Shown in pieces: positions 13,601 to 25,353 of a stretch of DNA of 64,000 nt; the stretch's first letter is position 1; each line of letters begins with the position of its first letter. Position numbers and translations under genes: made by a program. The notes beneath the pieces were generated by a model. It had not been told where the DNA came from and did not search any database. It worked only from the letters and a program-made list of their open reading frames with translations. Source of the stretch: Paramecium pentaurelia (taxonomy: Eukaryota; Ciliophora; Oligohymenophorea; Peniculida; Parameciidae); contig CAJJDO010000009.1 of NCBI GenBank assembly GCA_905183005.1, positions 825,431 to 889,430 of the forward strand, given 5' to 3'.

Positions 13601-13960
13601 ACTGGAATAAAAGTTAAATATTCTGCCATCTCTTCGTTATTAGTGCAGAATTACAATTTTTGTTATTATCCTTAAGGTAATCTTTAATATATTCAAAGTA
13701 ATCAAAATTTTTTTTCATATTTTATTGACTTAATTATTATTTTGGTTTTGTTGATGATTCTTTTCTTCCTCTTATATTTTTGTAATATTATTCAAAATAT
13801 ATTGACAATATTTATAGCTTTCTATTTTGATATAATTTAATACTCATTCACTTCTAATTATTCAGGTAGCCTAGAATTAGCTTCGAATTCCAATGATAAA
13901 ATTAAAATGATCAAAGGAATTTAACTTTGTCTGACAAGTAGAGTGATTTTAACCTACTGC
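10660..13960 (-). mobile_element. Degenerate LINE-type (non-LTR) reverse transcriptase remnant
   Basis: Three separate minus-strand frames carry reverse-transcriptase hallmarks. Near 11930-11985 is GVPKVSPFSPALFN, the RT motif equivalent to GxPQGSxxSPxLFN. Near 11740-11790 is YHYKYLGTDIDRKG followed by a KIN box, the typical thumb region of LINE elements. An N-terminal open stretch runs from about 13660 to 13300. TGA stops and frameshifts separate them, and I do not see the catalytic Tyr/Phe-x-Asp-Asp box clearly, so the element is dead. Part of it appears twice only because of the exact copy around the N at 12375. No terminal repeats, poly-A tail or target-site duplication could be identified. 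Transposons are normally removed from ciliate somatic DNA, which makes its presence noteworthy. Confidence 0.75.
11260..13490. repeat. Exact 1,115-bp direct duplication around a single N (assembly artefact)
   Basis: Bases 11260-12374 and 12376-13490 have the same length (1,115 bp) and matched wherever I compared them, separated only by the N at 12375. Both begin ACATATTAAAAAATTTC and end AGTTTCTGAT. An identical copy abutting a gap of exactly one N is what results when two overlapping contig ends are placed side by side without merging. The real locus probably contains this stretch once. Confidence 0.93.
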
Positions 13961-14290
13961 AGTATTAGTATGCAATCAGTGAGAGATAATAGTATTCTAT
14001 TTTATTATTCTCTTCTAAATTTAGTCTATTATTTTAAATTGATCTAAAGATCAATAATAATCATTAGTAAATTTTTTTATTGTTAATATTATTTTTTGAA
14101 GAAATGACAAAACAATTTAAAAATTAAAACAATATATATCTTAATCCTGATTTATTTAATTTTATAATAATTAGAAGATAAAAACATCATAGTTAATCTT
14201 GATAAATGTTTGTAAAAATTCTTTTTAATAATTGGTAATACCAATTAATAATAATGATGCAAATACCTTCAATTATTTTTCTAAATATTG
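13961..14290. other. Intergenic AT-rich stretch
   Basis: This lies between the reverse-transcriptase remnant and the WD40 gene. It is AT-rich, with short A/T runs and a local inverted repeat near 14030-14060. No coding signal is visible. It presumably carries the WD40 promoter, but no motif can be named. Confidence 0.5.
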
Positions 14291-16465
14291 ATGTAAAAAG
14301 TAAGAAATCATTAAGATAGTAATAAGTGCTAAGAACATTTAGAAGAAGTGATATTTATTAGAAAAACATTAGCTAGTAATAAGAGTAGAAAATTATGTCG
14401 AAAATGCATAATCAATTAAAACAAAAATCTTGTACTTATAGAAGAAGTTGAGAAAGGTTTATAGAAATTTAGTGAATAAATAGAAGAAAAAAGTGTAAAA
14501 AATGGAGATATTTTAAAGAATTTAAGAGTTAATATTATCCAACTAGAAAAAACATTTATTACAAAATTAAATATACTTATTTAGTGCATTGATGATTATA
14601 TTAAAAAAAATGAAACTACAAAATTAGAAACACTTTAAAAAATAAACTTTAGTAATTTAGATAATTTCGAAGAATATAATTATTCAAATTTGTTTGATGA
14701 AATTTAAAGAAATCTTATGAATTAATTAAAAGGGCTTTCAAATTGTGATTTTTTATAATAAAATGAAAAACTATTAGAATAAATGGATTCCAAGGATTAC
14801 AGTTATTAATAATTTTTAGATTAAGAAAGTATAAAAGATATTAATGAAAATAATTTAACAAAAATAAGAAATGATTGGGTTTGTGAAAAACATCAAGCAC
14901 AATTAATGATCGTAGATTTGAATGAATAAGAAGTTGTTCCTAATAGAATTGCATGTTTAAATTGTACTTCTGATTATTAAACAAAATTCACTCAACTTAA
15001 TTAGTTTCAATAATTTTGGTTCAAGCTTAAAGAGGCATTATCAAATAAAGTGTCTTCATGTGATGAATATGTATTAACCCAATTGAATAAGGCTATATGT
15101 TAAATAAATAGATTTTACGAAAAATTTATGATTTGGATGAATGAATCACTTAAATCTTTAAAGGATGTTGAAATATATTCTGAAAATGATTAGGTTTTTT
15201 ATTAACTAATTAAAAAAGGATGGTTAGATTTAACAAAAGGGGATATAATTTTTGTAGCCAATACATTAAGTTAATCAAATAATGAAGACCTATTAAGTAG
15301 AGATATATAAAATAAATTTTAAAACAAACTATAAAAATTAACTAAAGTCTTAAAAGATTCTATTAAAAATATCTAGTAGATTTAAGAATAGTTTACAAAT
15401 GAAACTAGTTATATTCTAAAGGTAGAGGCTTAAAATAATAAATAATATTAGAGAAATATTGAATAATCAGAATAATTATTTGAGAGAGACCTCTAGAATA
15501 TTTCATAGAAACAAGAACTAAAGCCAATATAATATGAGTTTATTAAGGATTATTCAATAAATGAATTAAATGTAAAGTCTATGATATTTAGTTTTGATTC
15601 CTCGTTATTTATTGTAGGGTATTCAGATGGAAAAATTAAGATATTTGAATTTAAATCTGAAAAATTATTTTAAAGATAAGAATTAGATGAACACTAAGAT
15701 GAGGTCGATTGTTTAGAATCAATGAAAAGATCCAATCGATTTGTGTCTGGAAGTAAGGACAGAACTATTATTATATGGAAAATTCTTGAAATGGAATAAA
15801 AATATGATATTGAAATGAAAATTAATGAAAATCTTGGTACAATTCATTGTTTAACCATCGGTATAGATGAAAATATCATAATCTCAGGTTGTGGTAAGAC
15901 TATAAAAGTATGGAATAAGGATAAGGATTGGAGGTTATAGTAAACAATATCAGAAAATATAGGTTAAGTTCCAAGTATAAGTTTGAATAATTCATAAGAT
16001 TTATTGATTGCCTCAATTTAAATTTGCAAATCAATTTAAATATATCAATAAAACTAGAATAAATTATGGTAAGTCTATTAAACAATTAAGCAAGAGGAGT
16101 GGGCATATAATTTATTATTTATAACTAACTCCTTATTTACATTTCAAGTATTTTAGTAATACATGAAAATATTCATATTTGAGTAACCAAATGGAGAATT
16201 TAAATAAGTAAATGAAATAGGAACAAGATCTTTAAAGTAGTATCGTGTCTTTCCCCCATAAATTATCAAATCTTAAAGTTTAGCTATATATAAAGTTGGA
16301 AATTATATTTATATAATCAGACATAATGGATCAATATTTAGTACTGAAACTAAAATACAATTAAAAGATAGTGAGATATATAGTACATTTAGTAATGATG
16401 GTGAATACTTAATAATTTGGGATTAAGAAACAAAAACTTTGTAAATACGGAAATTAGTATAATGA
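14291..16465 (+). CDS. WD40-repeat protein with N-terminal Cys-pair (B-box-like) regions
   Basis: An intronless frame of 725 codons ends in TGA. Residues 13-45 hold an E-H-L-E-E...CRKC pattern, and residues 198-221 hold CEKHQAQ...ACLNC, resembling the short zinc-binding headers common in ciliate WD40 proteins. A long helical, probably coiled-coil middle follows (Lys/Gln/Glu-rich, residues ~50-420). The C-terminal ~300 residues carry WD-type blades, clearest in VDCLESMKRSNRFVSGSKD...IIIWKI and the following blade ending TIKVWNK; later blades are weak. It ends near YLIIWDQETKTLQIRK, a typical last strand. The function is unknown; the family members are probably scaffolds. The ATG chosen is the first that keeps the header in frame. 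Confidence 0.85.
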
Positions 16466-16677
16466 AAAATATAATGTATAATATATTATAAATTAGATTA
16501 TTTATTATAGTTTAGTATTCTTCTTATATTAATTAATTTTAATCAAAATTTATATTTACTTTTTGGATTATTCTATAAGAATCATAATTCAATACTCTTA
16601 TATAAAATTGATATTATATCAAATAAATAAGATTTAAAAAATTAATAATAATAAAATTTTATATACATTAAATACTT

Positions 16678-19600
16678 TCATTAACATCTTCTTTACATAG
16701 GTATTGTTTCAAATAATATTATTTTTTAATTTGGCACTTGTTTTTATCCACATAATTTTATGAGTTTCTCTTTAATCACTCTTAATTAATATGTCAAATC
16801 CAATACTACAGAAAATATAAGGATAGAAGTAAATATTGCAATATGCAACCATCCAATTATATATTTTTAGTCTAATGTGAGATTAGGCATTGAATATAAA
16901 ATAAAGAAACTAGTAGCCAAAGTAATTTTAGATTCTACAAATATCATTTTGTAATATTCATATTAATTTTTCATAGGTCTTTTTGATATAAGATATAAAG
17001 CAAATGAAATATGAGTAATCGAAATAAGGGTGGTTTATAATTATCCAGATTATTACATAAAAATTAATAAAAGCATAAACACTAATTTCTTAATTAATAA
17101 CAAAGAATTAAATTATCTGGCCCACAATCCATGATTTGATGTTACTCCTTCTGATAAAACAGTAAATTAATCAGCAATTCCATTTGATTCTGATGTTTAT
17201 TTAGATAGAATCATATATATAATGATTAATACTAAACAAAATGACATTCCAGCTATTAATACACTAAAAGATGTAATAAAGATGTGAAAATTAGGATAAT
17301 ACAATTAAAGTAAGACGGTAAAAAGAATATCATATGTATTGGTTAGAAATATTCTAATAATTCCAGAATAGAAAAAATAAAATTAGAATCTTACTAATAT
17401 TCTATATAACTGTTAAATCAATTTTAAAAAGTAAAGATGATCATATAAATGATGAATATATTTATTAATGGTATTAATGAGTAATAAACTAACATAAAAG
17501 GAACCAAATGTAGTACCAAAAATAAGCATCGAACTTCCAAAATTATAAAAATAAAAAGCATTAATATTATCTTCTTTAAACTTGTTAGTGGTAGGAATGA
17601 TGATAGTTTCACCAAAACTAAATAGATTGATAATTGTTTAAAAATGAATAAAATCTAGGAATGGTTATAGCGTTATTACTCTAAATAAATCAAAGAACGA
17701 ATTTAAGTTACTTGGAAATTATATATTAATATATTTAATATATGATAAATACTAAACCATATCTAATAGATTCCAAAATATATCTAAGTTTCCAGTTAGA
17801 ACTGAAATTATAGCAATAGCTAATAGTATATACAGCAAAATTGAATTAAAAACAGCAGTAGTTGATGAAATCTTTAAATCAGAGGCTGATTCATAATAGC
17901 ATGTAAATAAACGAATGTTTTATTTTGTATTTACTGGATGCTAATTATTATCATCAATAAATTCTTAATGTTTGAATAAGACTTATAATGATGGATTCTC
18001 CACACTTATAAAAAATTCAACATGAATAATAAATATTACAGAGTCAAATGTACTAGTGGAGTATTTATTATTACTCTCTACTTCTAATTTATATAGAGAT
18101 GGATTTAAATTCAAAATATAAGCTTAAACAAGAGATTATTCATAGTTATTCTTTAAACCTAGATACTTAAGATTGGATGTAAAAGATATTTAAGTAGATT
18201 ATTTTAGATTTGGAGCAAGAGTCAATAATGTTAAGAGCATTGTAGGTTATTAAGTAAATTAGCAAACAGATGGTCCATTGATATCATTGATACAATTCCA
18301 TTTGTTTTCAATTAAACATCCAGATGAACATCCATCTAAAGAATCAATATTAGCATCATCACATTATTCATTTTATTAATCAGTTGTAGATACAACTATG
18401 CCATCTCCACAAATAACTTCACATTGTCCTTTTAATGATATTGCCCATCCAAATTGACACTCTAAACAAAGTCCTTAGTAACATAAAGTACAAGCATAAT
18501 GACATTAAAAATAACAATTATAACATCCATCATATTAATCAAAATTTCCATCATCACATTGTTCTTTCCCTTAAATAATTTCATCACCACAATAAGTAAC
18601 ACAATTATCATTACCATCTAAATAATATCCTTATTCATAATCACATTCTAAACAAATTCCTTCTTAACAATTAATACATCCAATCACACAACTATATTAA
18701 CAATTATAACATCCATCATTTGCTTTAAGATTACCATCATCACATTACTCAATATCTAAATTAACAATTCCATCACCACAAGTATTTTAACATTTAGTCT
18801 CATAACATTTATCTTGATACCAAATACATAATGAACCAAACTTATCAAAAGAACAAGATTCTTAATTATCATAATCAGAACAATAATTTATCATTACACA
18901 TTTATTTTTTACTTTACTAAAAGTGCATGTATTCATAAAATTAAGACATTAAGAATGAGTATGATATTATTTAATATCAGCTAATTCACACTTTCTATTG
19001 ACACATTAATTATTGTACCACAAACATTAAAGACCTTGTCTTGATATGATACATTAATTATCAAATCTAAAATCACTACAACTATATGATGTAATACATT
19101 AAACACCATTTGTAATACATTAGCCATTGAGAATGTTTTTGCAATACTTATCACTTTAATAATAAAAGTCTTCACAAACAATCATTTAACAACCTTGAAC
19201 ACAATTTCTTTAATTATTATCTTTAATATTTAAAAATTAGCAAGTATTATTATTATAACTATTACATGATCCTTTATTTTAGCATCCAAATCCAGAATTA
19301 GCTAATGTACAATGATTTAATAAGAGTTCACAATCAAGTGCAGTTGTTATTGTATTATCAATATTTGTACATATTAATTCTTTACAAACACCGTATTATT
19401 TACTCCAATAACATTTCTTTCTGTTAGAATCTATTACACATTAAGTTCTAGATGCTAAACTACAAGTTGATGGTAAATTAGTACAACCACCTTGAATTTA
19501 TGATATAGTACAGATTTAATTGGTTGGTGATATGAATTATTCACATTAATTAATTGTATTAATCTCTTAAGGTGCTGATGTGCAATCAACAATATTTATA

Positions 19601-22600
19601 CATTATGTTTCTTCATAATTAACTGTACATGATTTTAACCATTGTGAACAATTCATATGATTAAATATATTGAAAGGATAATTAGAGCAAGTTTTATTTA
19701 TACAAGAATTATTAATCCAAACACAAATGTTTTATGATATATCTGTAGTTGAATTACATAAAGTTTCATTTAAATAAGAGTTACAAGTAGTTAATTTATT
19801 TTAACAAGTACTTCCTATTAAATTACATTAACTAAATTATTCACATGATATTGGAGGTGATATTAATGTATTATATTAAGAACATTAAGCATTAATACAT
19901 GAGGATCCATTCCAATAACAATAAGTATTTGATGTAATAAGTGCATAATCACATAATTATTAAGTTGTATATAAATTACAAGAGGCTAATATTGTTCTAC
20001 ATCCATTTAATGTTGTATTTAATACACAATTCTTATTAAATTATTAACAAATCCAATTGCTATATATACTATTTGAAGTTACATAAGTTGAACATTGATT
20101 GTAAATACAAGTAGATGTACTTAAATCCCATTTACATAAATTATCATATATATCTTTAGTACATTGATAAATAGATGTATATTAAGAACAATTAGATTTT
20201 TTAGTTTAACAATAACTTGATTTATCACTAAATGTGTATTTAATTACACATCCATTATTTTAATTATTGCAATCTTCAAAAAATAAAGGATTCTTAATTG
20301 AAGAACATTAATACTATTCTTTACAAGTACTATTTAACCATAAACATTTATTACCACTCTATAAAATAACTTATGAACATAATTATTCTGTAGTAGCAAT
20401 ATTACATACATTTTATTTACATAAAGTAGTATCCCAAAAACAATAAGTAAAATATTCACAATCTGTTTGATTTAATTGGAATTAACATTCATTTTAATTT
20501 TAACATAAATCATTATTCCATATACATTAATTGAGTTTATTACAATATTCCATTTGTGTATATTCATTACATGATTTAAATTCACATCCAGTAGTAGTTT
20601 TGGATAATCTACATAAATCATATCTTATGCATTAATATTCATTATATGTATTAGTAAAAGTATTAGTACAATCAAAATAATCTACACAAGATGAATTAAC
20701 CCATAAACATTTAAGATTAGAACTATTATAAGCTAATTAACAATAAATTTCATTAGTTATTTAATTGCAATTATTTATATCTATACAATTGGATACTCCT
20801 TAGATACATTTATTATTATATAATAAACAATTAGTACCACTTATAAGTGAACATTATATTGTTTAACAAGAAGTGCCATTCCATGAACAAACAGATCCAC
20901 CTACTACTTTACCTAATATACATACTGTTTAACCATATGAAGTTAAATCATTACAATCCAATAGAGTAGCACATTTGGTTCCATTGTAATAACAAAAACT
21001 TTAAAAGGATTAACAATTTGTCATATTAGCAATACCAACATAATCAGTACATAGTTTTTCAACACATGTTCCAGTTGTACCAAATTTACATTTAACACTT
21101 GAAATAACAATTGCATTACAATTAGTTTGAGATCCATTACAATTAGATTGAGAATAACATTTACCATTATATGATATACATGTATCACCATTTGGTAATT
21201 TAGTTGAACCATTGATAGATATACAAAGTATTTAATCTTTAATAAATTCACAATTATTAGAAGTCATACAACCTATACCAGTAACAATATTGAGAATACA
21301 ATCAGGATTATATTTTTAACAATCTTAATTAGTTGTAGAATCAGTTATCCATTCACATTAATTGGCTAATATTTATGTACAACAACCATTTGTATAATAA
21401 CAATAAGTAGTTTAACATCTTGGAATAGTTTATTTACATATAATATTATTTAAGATTGAATCACATTTTTATGGTCTAGTAATACAACCTATATTATCTA
21501 AATAACATTATTGATAATTTAGATAATAAGTACATTCTCTTTCAGTAATAGCAGTAGTATTATCTTCACAAATAACATCTTCACATTTCTAATCTACTGT
21601 ATTCCATTTACATGGTTAATCACTATTATTTATTTTACAATCTAATTTATTTTTATATGCTGAACAATATGTCTTAAAAATACAAACTGCTGTTAAATTA
21701 TTAAGTTAACAAGTAGAATCAATTAATTAACATTTATTAATATCAACTGTTTCAATTGAATATCCATCACATTTTTTAACACATTATATTCCATCCCAAA
21801 AACATTATTAATTATCAATACCAACAATACATTAATGTTATAATAAATAATCTTCACAATTACGTCTTGGTTCACAACCATATACCTTAATTAATACTGT
21901 ACATAAACCATTCCATCTATTACATTTTTCATGTTCATCATATTAACTTGTATTATTGGCTAAATTACATAATTAATTATTTTATTAAGGTAAACATTAA
22001 GAACCTGTCCATTCACAATATACTCCTGTTTATAATCCAATATAACATTATTATTCACTTATAAGTTCATAACAATTATTTGGCCAATTTTTACAAGAAT
22101 TACCAAATTCATTAATTATACAATCACTTTTCCAATTTTAACAATCTAAATGATTAGTATATTTACCCATTTCACAAGTTTTCTCTTAACATTTACCATC
22201 TACAAAAATACATTATATTTTATTTAATGTACTTTTACATTAATTTACATTATCATAATCTTAACAATTTTCAAACTTATAAACACATCCATTTCCAATA
22301 TTTGAATTAATATCTTTCAATTAAACAGTACAATCAATATTCCATTATTCACATTAATTATGAGTATTATAATTTTCAGGAGCCTTAGAACAATAAGCAG
22401 TTGTACATGTATAAAATTAACAGAAATCACCAGAATTTTATTTATAACAATATGTCATATCAGTTACTTATGAACAATATTATGGCAAATCTATACAATA
22501 TCCATTTAAATCACCTACACATGAAATATCATCTTTCCATAATGCACAATTAGTATATTATGGTGCAATCTAACAAGTCTTTAAAACACACTAATTATTT

Positions 22601-23586
22601 TTCCATAAACATTATTATGATGTATAATCAAACTTACATGAATCTTCAGTTTCAAATTAATTACAATTTTAAGGTCTAGATTTACAATTACCATATTATG
22701 TTGGTACACAATCTAATTCTTAAAAATAAGTATAACAATTTTCTCCCATTGGAATTTAAAAACAAACTTTCTTTATACAATTTATTCCTGTCCAAAAACA
22801 TTCATTACCATCTACATCATTAACACAACCATTGATATGTGTAATGTCATTACATTATGCTCTTAAAATACAATTAAAACCATTTGTAGTGCAAGATGAC
22901 TAAAACTATTTACATTATTTGTCTGTAGAAAATTATGCATTCTAACAGATTTTTTCCATGCATTAACCTTTTAATTAATTCCAAAAACATTCTTTTCCAT
23001 CTATTGTACTGTAACATTGGAATATCTTATATTAATTACATAAATAAGCTTTATTTGTACAGTTTCCTTTCTAATCTATTGTACATTAATTTAATGCATT
23101 TTCACATTAAATATGTGATTTCAATATTGGTAATTCAGAACATTCTTATATCTTAGAACATTTGGTAGTTTATTTTATGTTCCATTAGCAATATCCTTTG
23201 TAGATATCTTAATTTTTGCATGCTTCTTATGTTAAATAATTTTAGCATTCATTTTTTTATATACAAGTGCGTCCATCTGATATGCAATTTATTGATGACG
23301 CACATTTATCAATTGTAAATATATTACAACCTTTGAAATCAATACATGAACCATCCTTAAATGAACAATCTTCTTATTAAACGCATTCTTCTTATGTAAA
23401 TTATTCACATTTATTTCCAATTTTACTGATGTAAGATTGATTTTAATCACACATGTTATTTATCCATTAACATCTTTTAGATATCTCACAAATGAATTAT
23501 TCAGGGATATAATAACATTGACATTCTTAAAGTTAGGTATTGATAGTCCTAAATAACAATAAATAAGGTATGATGTATTATATCAT
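16678..23586 (-). CDS. Giant Cys-rich surface-antigen-type protein with C-terminal membrane spans
   Basis: A single open frame of 2,303 codons without introns, starting with a signal peptide (MIQYIIPYLLLFRTINT). Residues ~25-1550 are dense in Cys with recurring C...CxW...C spacing, for example CLWYNNQC and CYWSKQYGVC, like the Paramecium surface antigen (PSA) repeats. Residues ~1590-1760 carry repeats of the form CGDGIV...EQCDDGN, the DUF4215 type. The last ~500 residues contain several hydrophobic spans, about seven or more, and end with a short basic tail. The protein therefore looks like an extracellular sensor or adhesion molecule anchored by a polytopic domain rather than by a GPI anchor as in classical immobilisation antigens. 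Function is inference. The length without a break argues that it is a working gene. Confidence 0.85.
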
Positions 23587-24239
23587 TTATTTATATTATT
23601 TCAAATGAAACTTGACCAATTTAAAATTAAATAATATTGGTTAACATAATCAACAAGAAAATTATTATATTAATATTTCTATATTATTATAAAATATTAT
23701 ATATACCTTAATGTAGGAATCCTAAATATAGATTTATTCTATTTTTGAATAGAATTCATGAAATAAAGAATAATTTGATAGCATAATTGATTTGAATTGA
23801 AATGATAAAATTGTATAGAATATTCTTAATATTTATTTATTAGATGTATTATTTAATATATTTAATTAATTAACTCATGATTTATTAAGAATACAAAAAA
23901 ATAAAAAAGTTAATATTCATTTTCTCATATATTAGAGTTAAGAAAGTAAAGATATAATAATAAAAATCTTTTATTAATTCTTATGATGAAAAATGAAATA
24001 GTATATTTAAATGTTATTTTTATAATAATAGAATTATATTCTATAATGATATGTAAATAGTTTATAATTTCATTTAGTTTATAAAATAGTATATTTATAT
24101 TTATCATTTAAATAAATGGTAAAATATCTTTTATTTAGAATAATGTTAATTAAAAATAAAATTATCATGCTATTCAAATTAAAATCAACCAATTTTTACA
24201 TAATACTTAATTACAAAATAATTATAAGGTTTTTTAGCA
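23587..24239. other. Divergent intergenic region
   Basis: About 650 bp of extremely AT-rich DNA between two divergently transcribed genes. Long A/T runs and several TA-rich inverted repeats occur near 23680-23720 and 23980-24080, but no conserved element or coding signal is recognisable. It must contain promoters for both flanking genes. Confidence 0.5.
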
Positions 24240-25265
24240 ATGAATAAATTAAAACAAGAATATTAAACAAAGGATGATTCAAAGAATAACAAGACAACTA
24301 ATAATCAAATCAATATATGTGTTGAGAAATAATTATCTAAAATTTATCAACAAAAAGATAATATCATGTTGTGTATTTCATGTTAATAAGATATTACTAA
24401 ATAGAACATATATAATCATTTATTTGAACCATTACATATTCTCAAACTCTAAGAATACTTTATCTAATAAATCAATAATAATGTTTATAATAAAAGAGAT
24501 AAAATCTAAAAGAAATTTGATAATAAAAATAAGTCCTTATAAACTTAATATATTAAAAATGAATAAATTGGAAAAGAAGATAAAAAAAATTAAACAATAG
24601 AGATTCCATTAATAGATTAAGACTTAAATTAAAATATGAATAAAAATTAAATTGAAAAATTTGTAGACCTTTTATAATATGATTTGAAAATTATTGGTAA
24701 AATTTAATTATCACTTATTGTATCAATATTAGTTAAAACATATTGCACAATAAATGAAATAATAGATATGAAGTTTAAGTAAATCTTAGATAAATATACA
24801 TTTTATTATTTTAATATAAATAATTCTTGGGAAAAGAGTTATTTAATTCTAAAATAAAGATTTCCTGATTATATATAGGATTATATAAGTAAGAATACAG
24901 GATCCAATAAACCTATAATTAAATTATTAGGATAAAATAAGAGATAAACTTTAAGTAAAGAATTATGGATTAGTTGCAATAAAATATAATCTTTAACAAA
25001 TGATACAGAATATATTAGTTTTTTATAAGGTTTAAGTTTAAAGAAACTCAAAAAAATATCATTAGAAAGGATGGTCAAAAAGAATATAATATAAATATAA
25101 GATGAATAGATTACCAAAGAAATAACTAAAAATAATTAAGGATAAAAAAAAGATCAAGAGATTCAGAAAGTAGAATAAATTAGAAATTCAGAAAAAAAAC
25201 AAATAATAAAAATAATAATTAAATAAAAATTATTTGAAAATTAGAAATAAGAATTAGTAGATTGA
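24240..25265 (+). CDS. Unknown Lys/Gln/Asn-rich protein with a single C2H2-like finger
   Basis: An uninterrupted frame of 342 codons ends in TGA at 25263. Seven TAA or TAG codons fall in the first hundred positions and are read as Gln, so the gene is invisible under the standard code. Residues ~46-70 contain CISCQQ...YNHLFEPLH, a C-x2-C...H-x5-H pattern that could bind zinc, as in matrix-type C2H2 fingers. The rest is basic, with a helical middle (residues ~140-290) and a Lys/Gln-rich end. I do not recognise the family. A nucleic-acid-binding role would fit the finger and the charge but is a guess. It is convergent with the E1 gene, with 88 bp between stop codons. Confidence 0.65.
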
Positions 25266-25353
25266 TATATTTATATCTATTTCATAAATAATAATTTAAT
25301 TAGATATAATTAATTATATGAAATATATTTAAATTAATGATATTAATAAAATA

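Noticed and set aside
14030..14060. CRISPR or regulatory palindrome near GATCTAAAGATC
   Set aside because: Short AT-rich inverted repeats are common here and there is no repeat-spacer pattern; the organism is a eukaryote.
24274..24600. 108-codon standard-code open frame
   Set aside because: It is out of frame with the 342-codon TGA-ended gene at 24240-25265, which has better composition and uses TAA/TAG as Gln.
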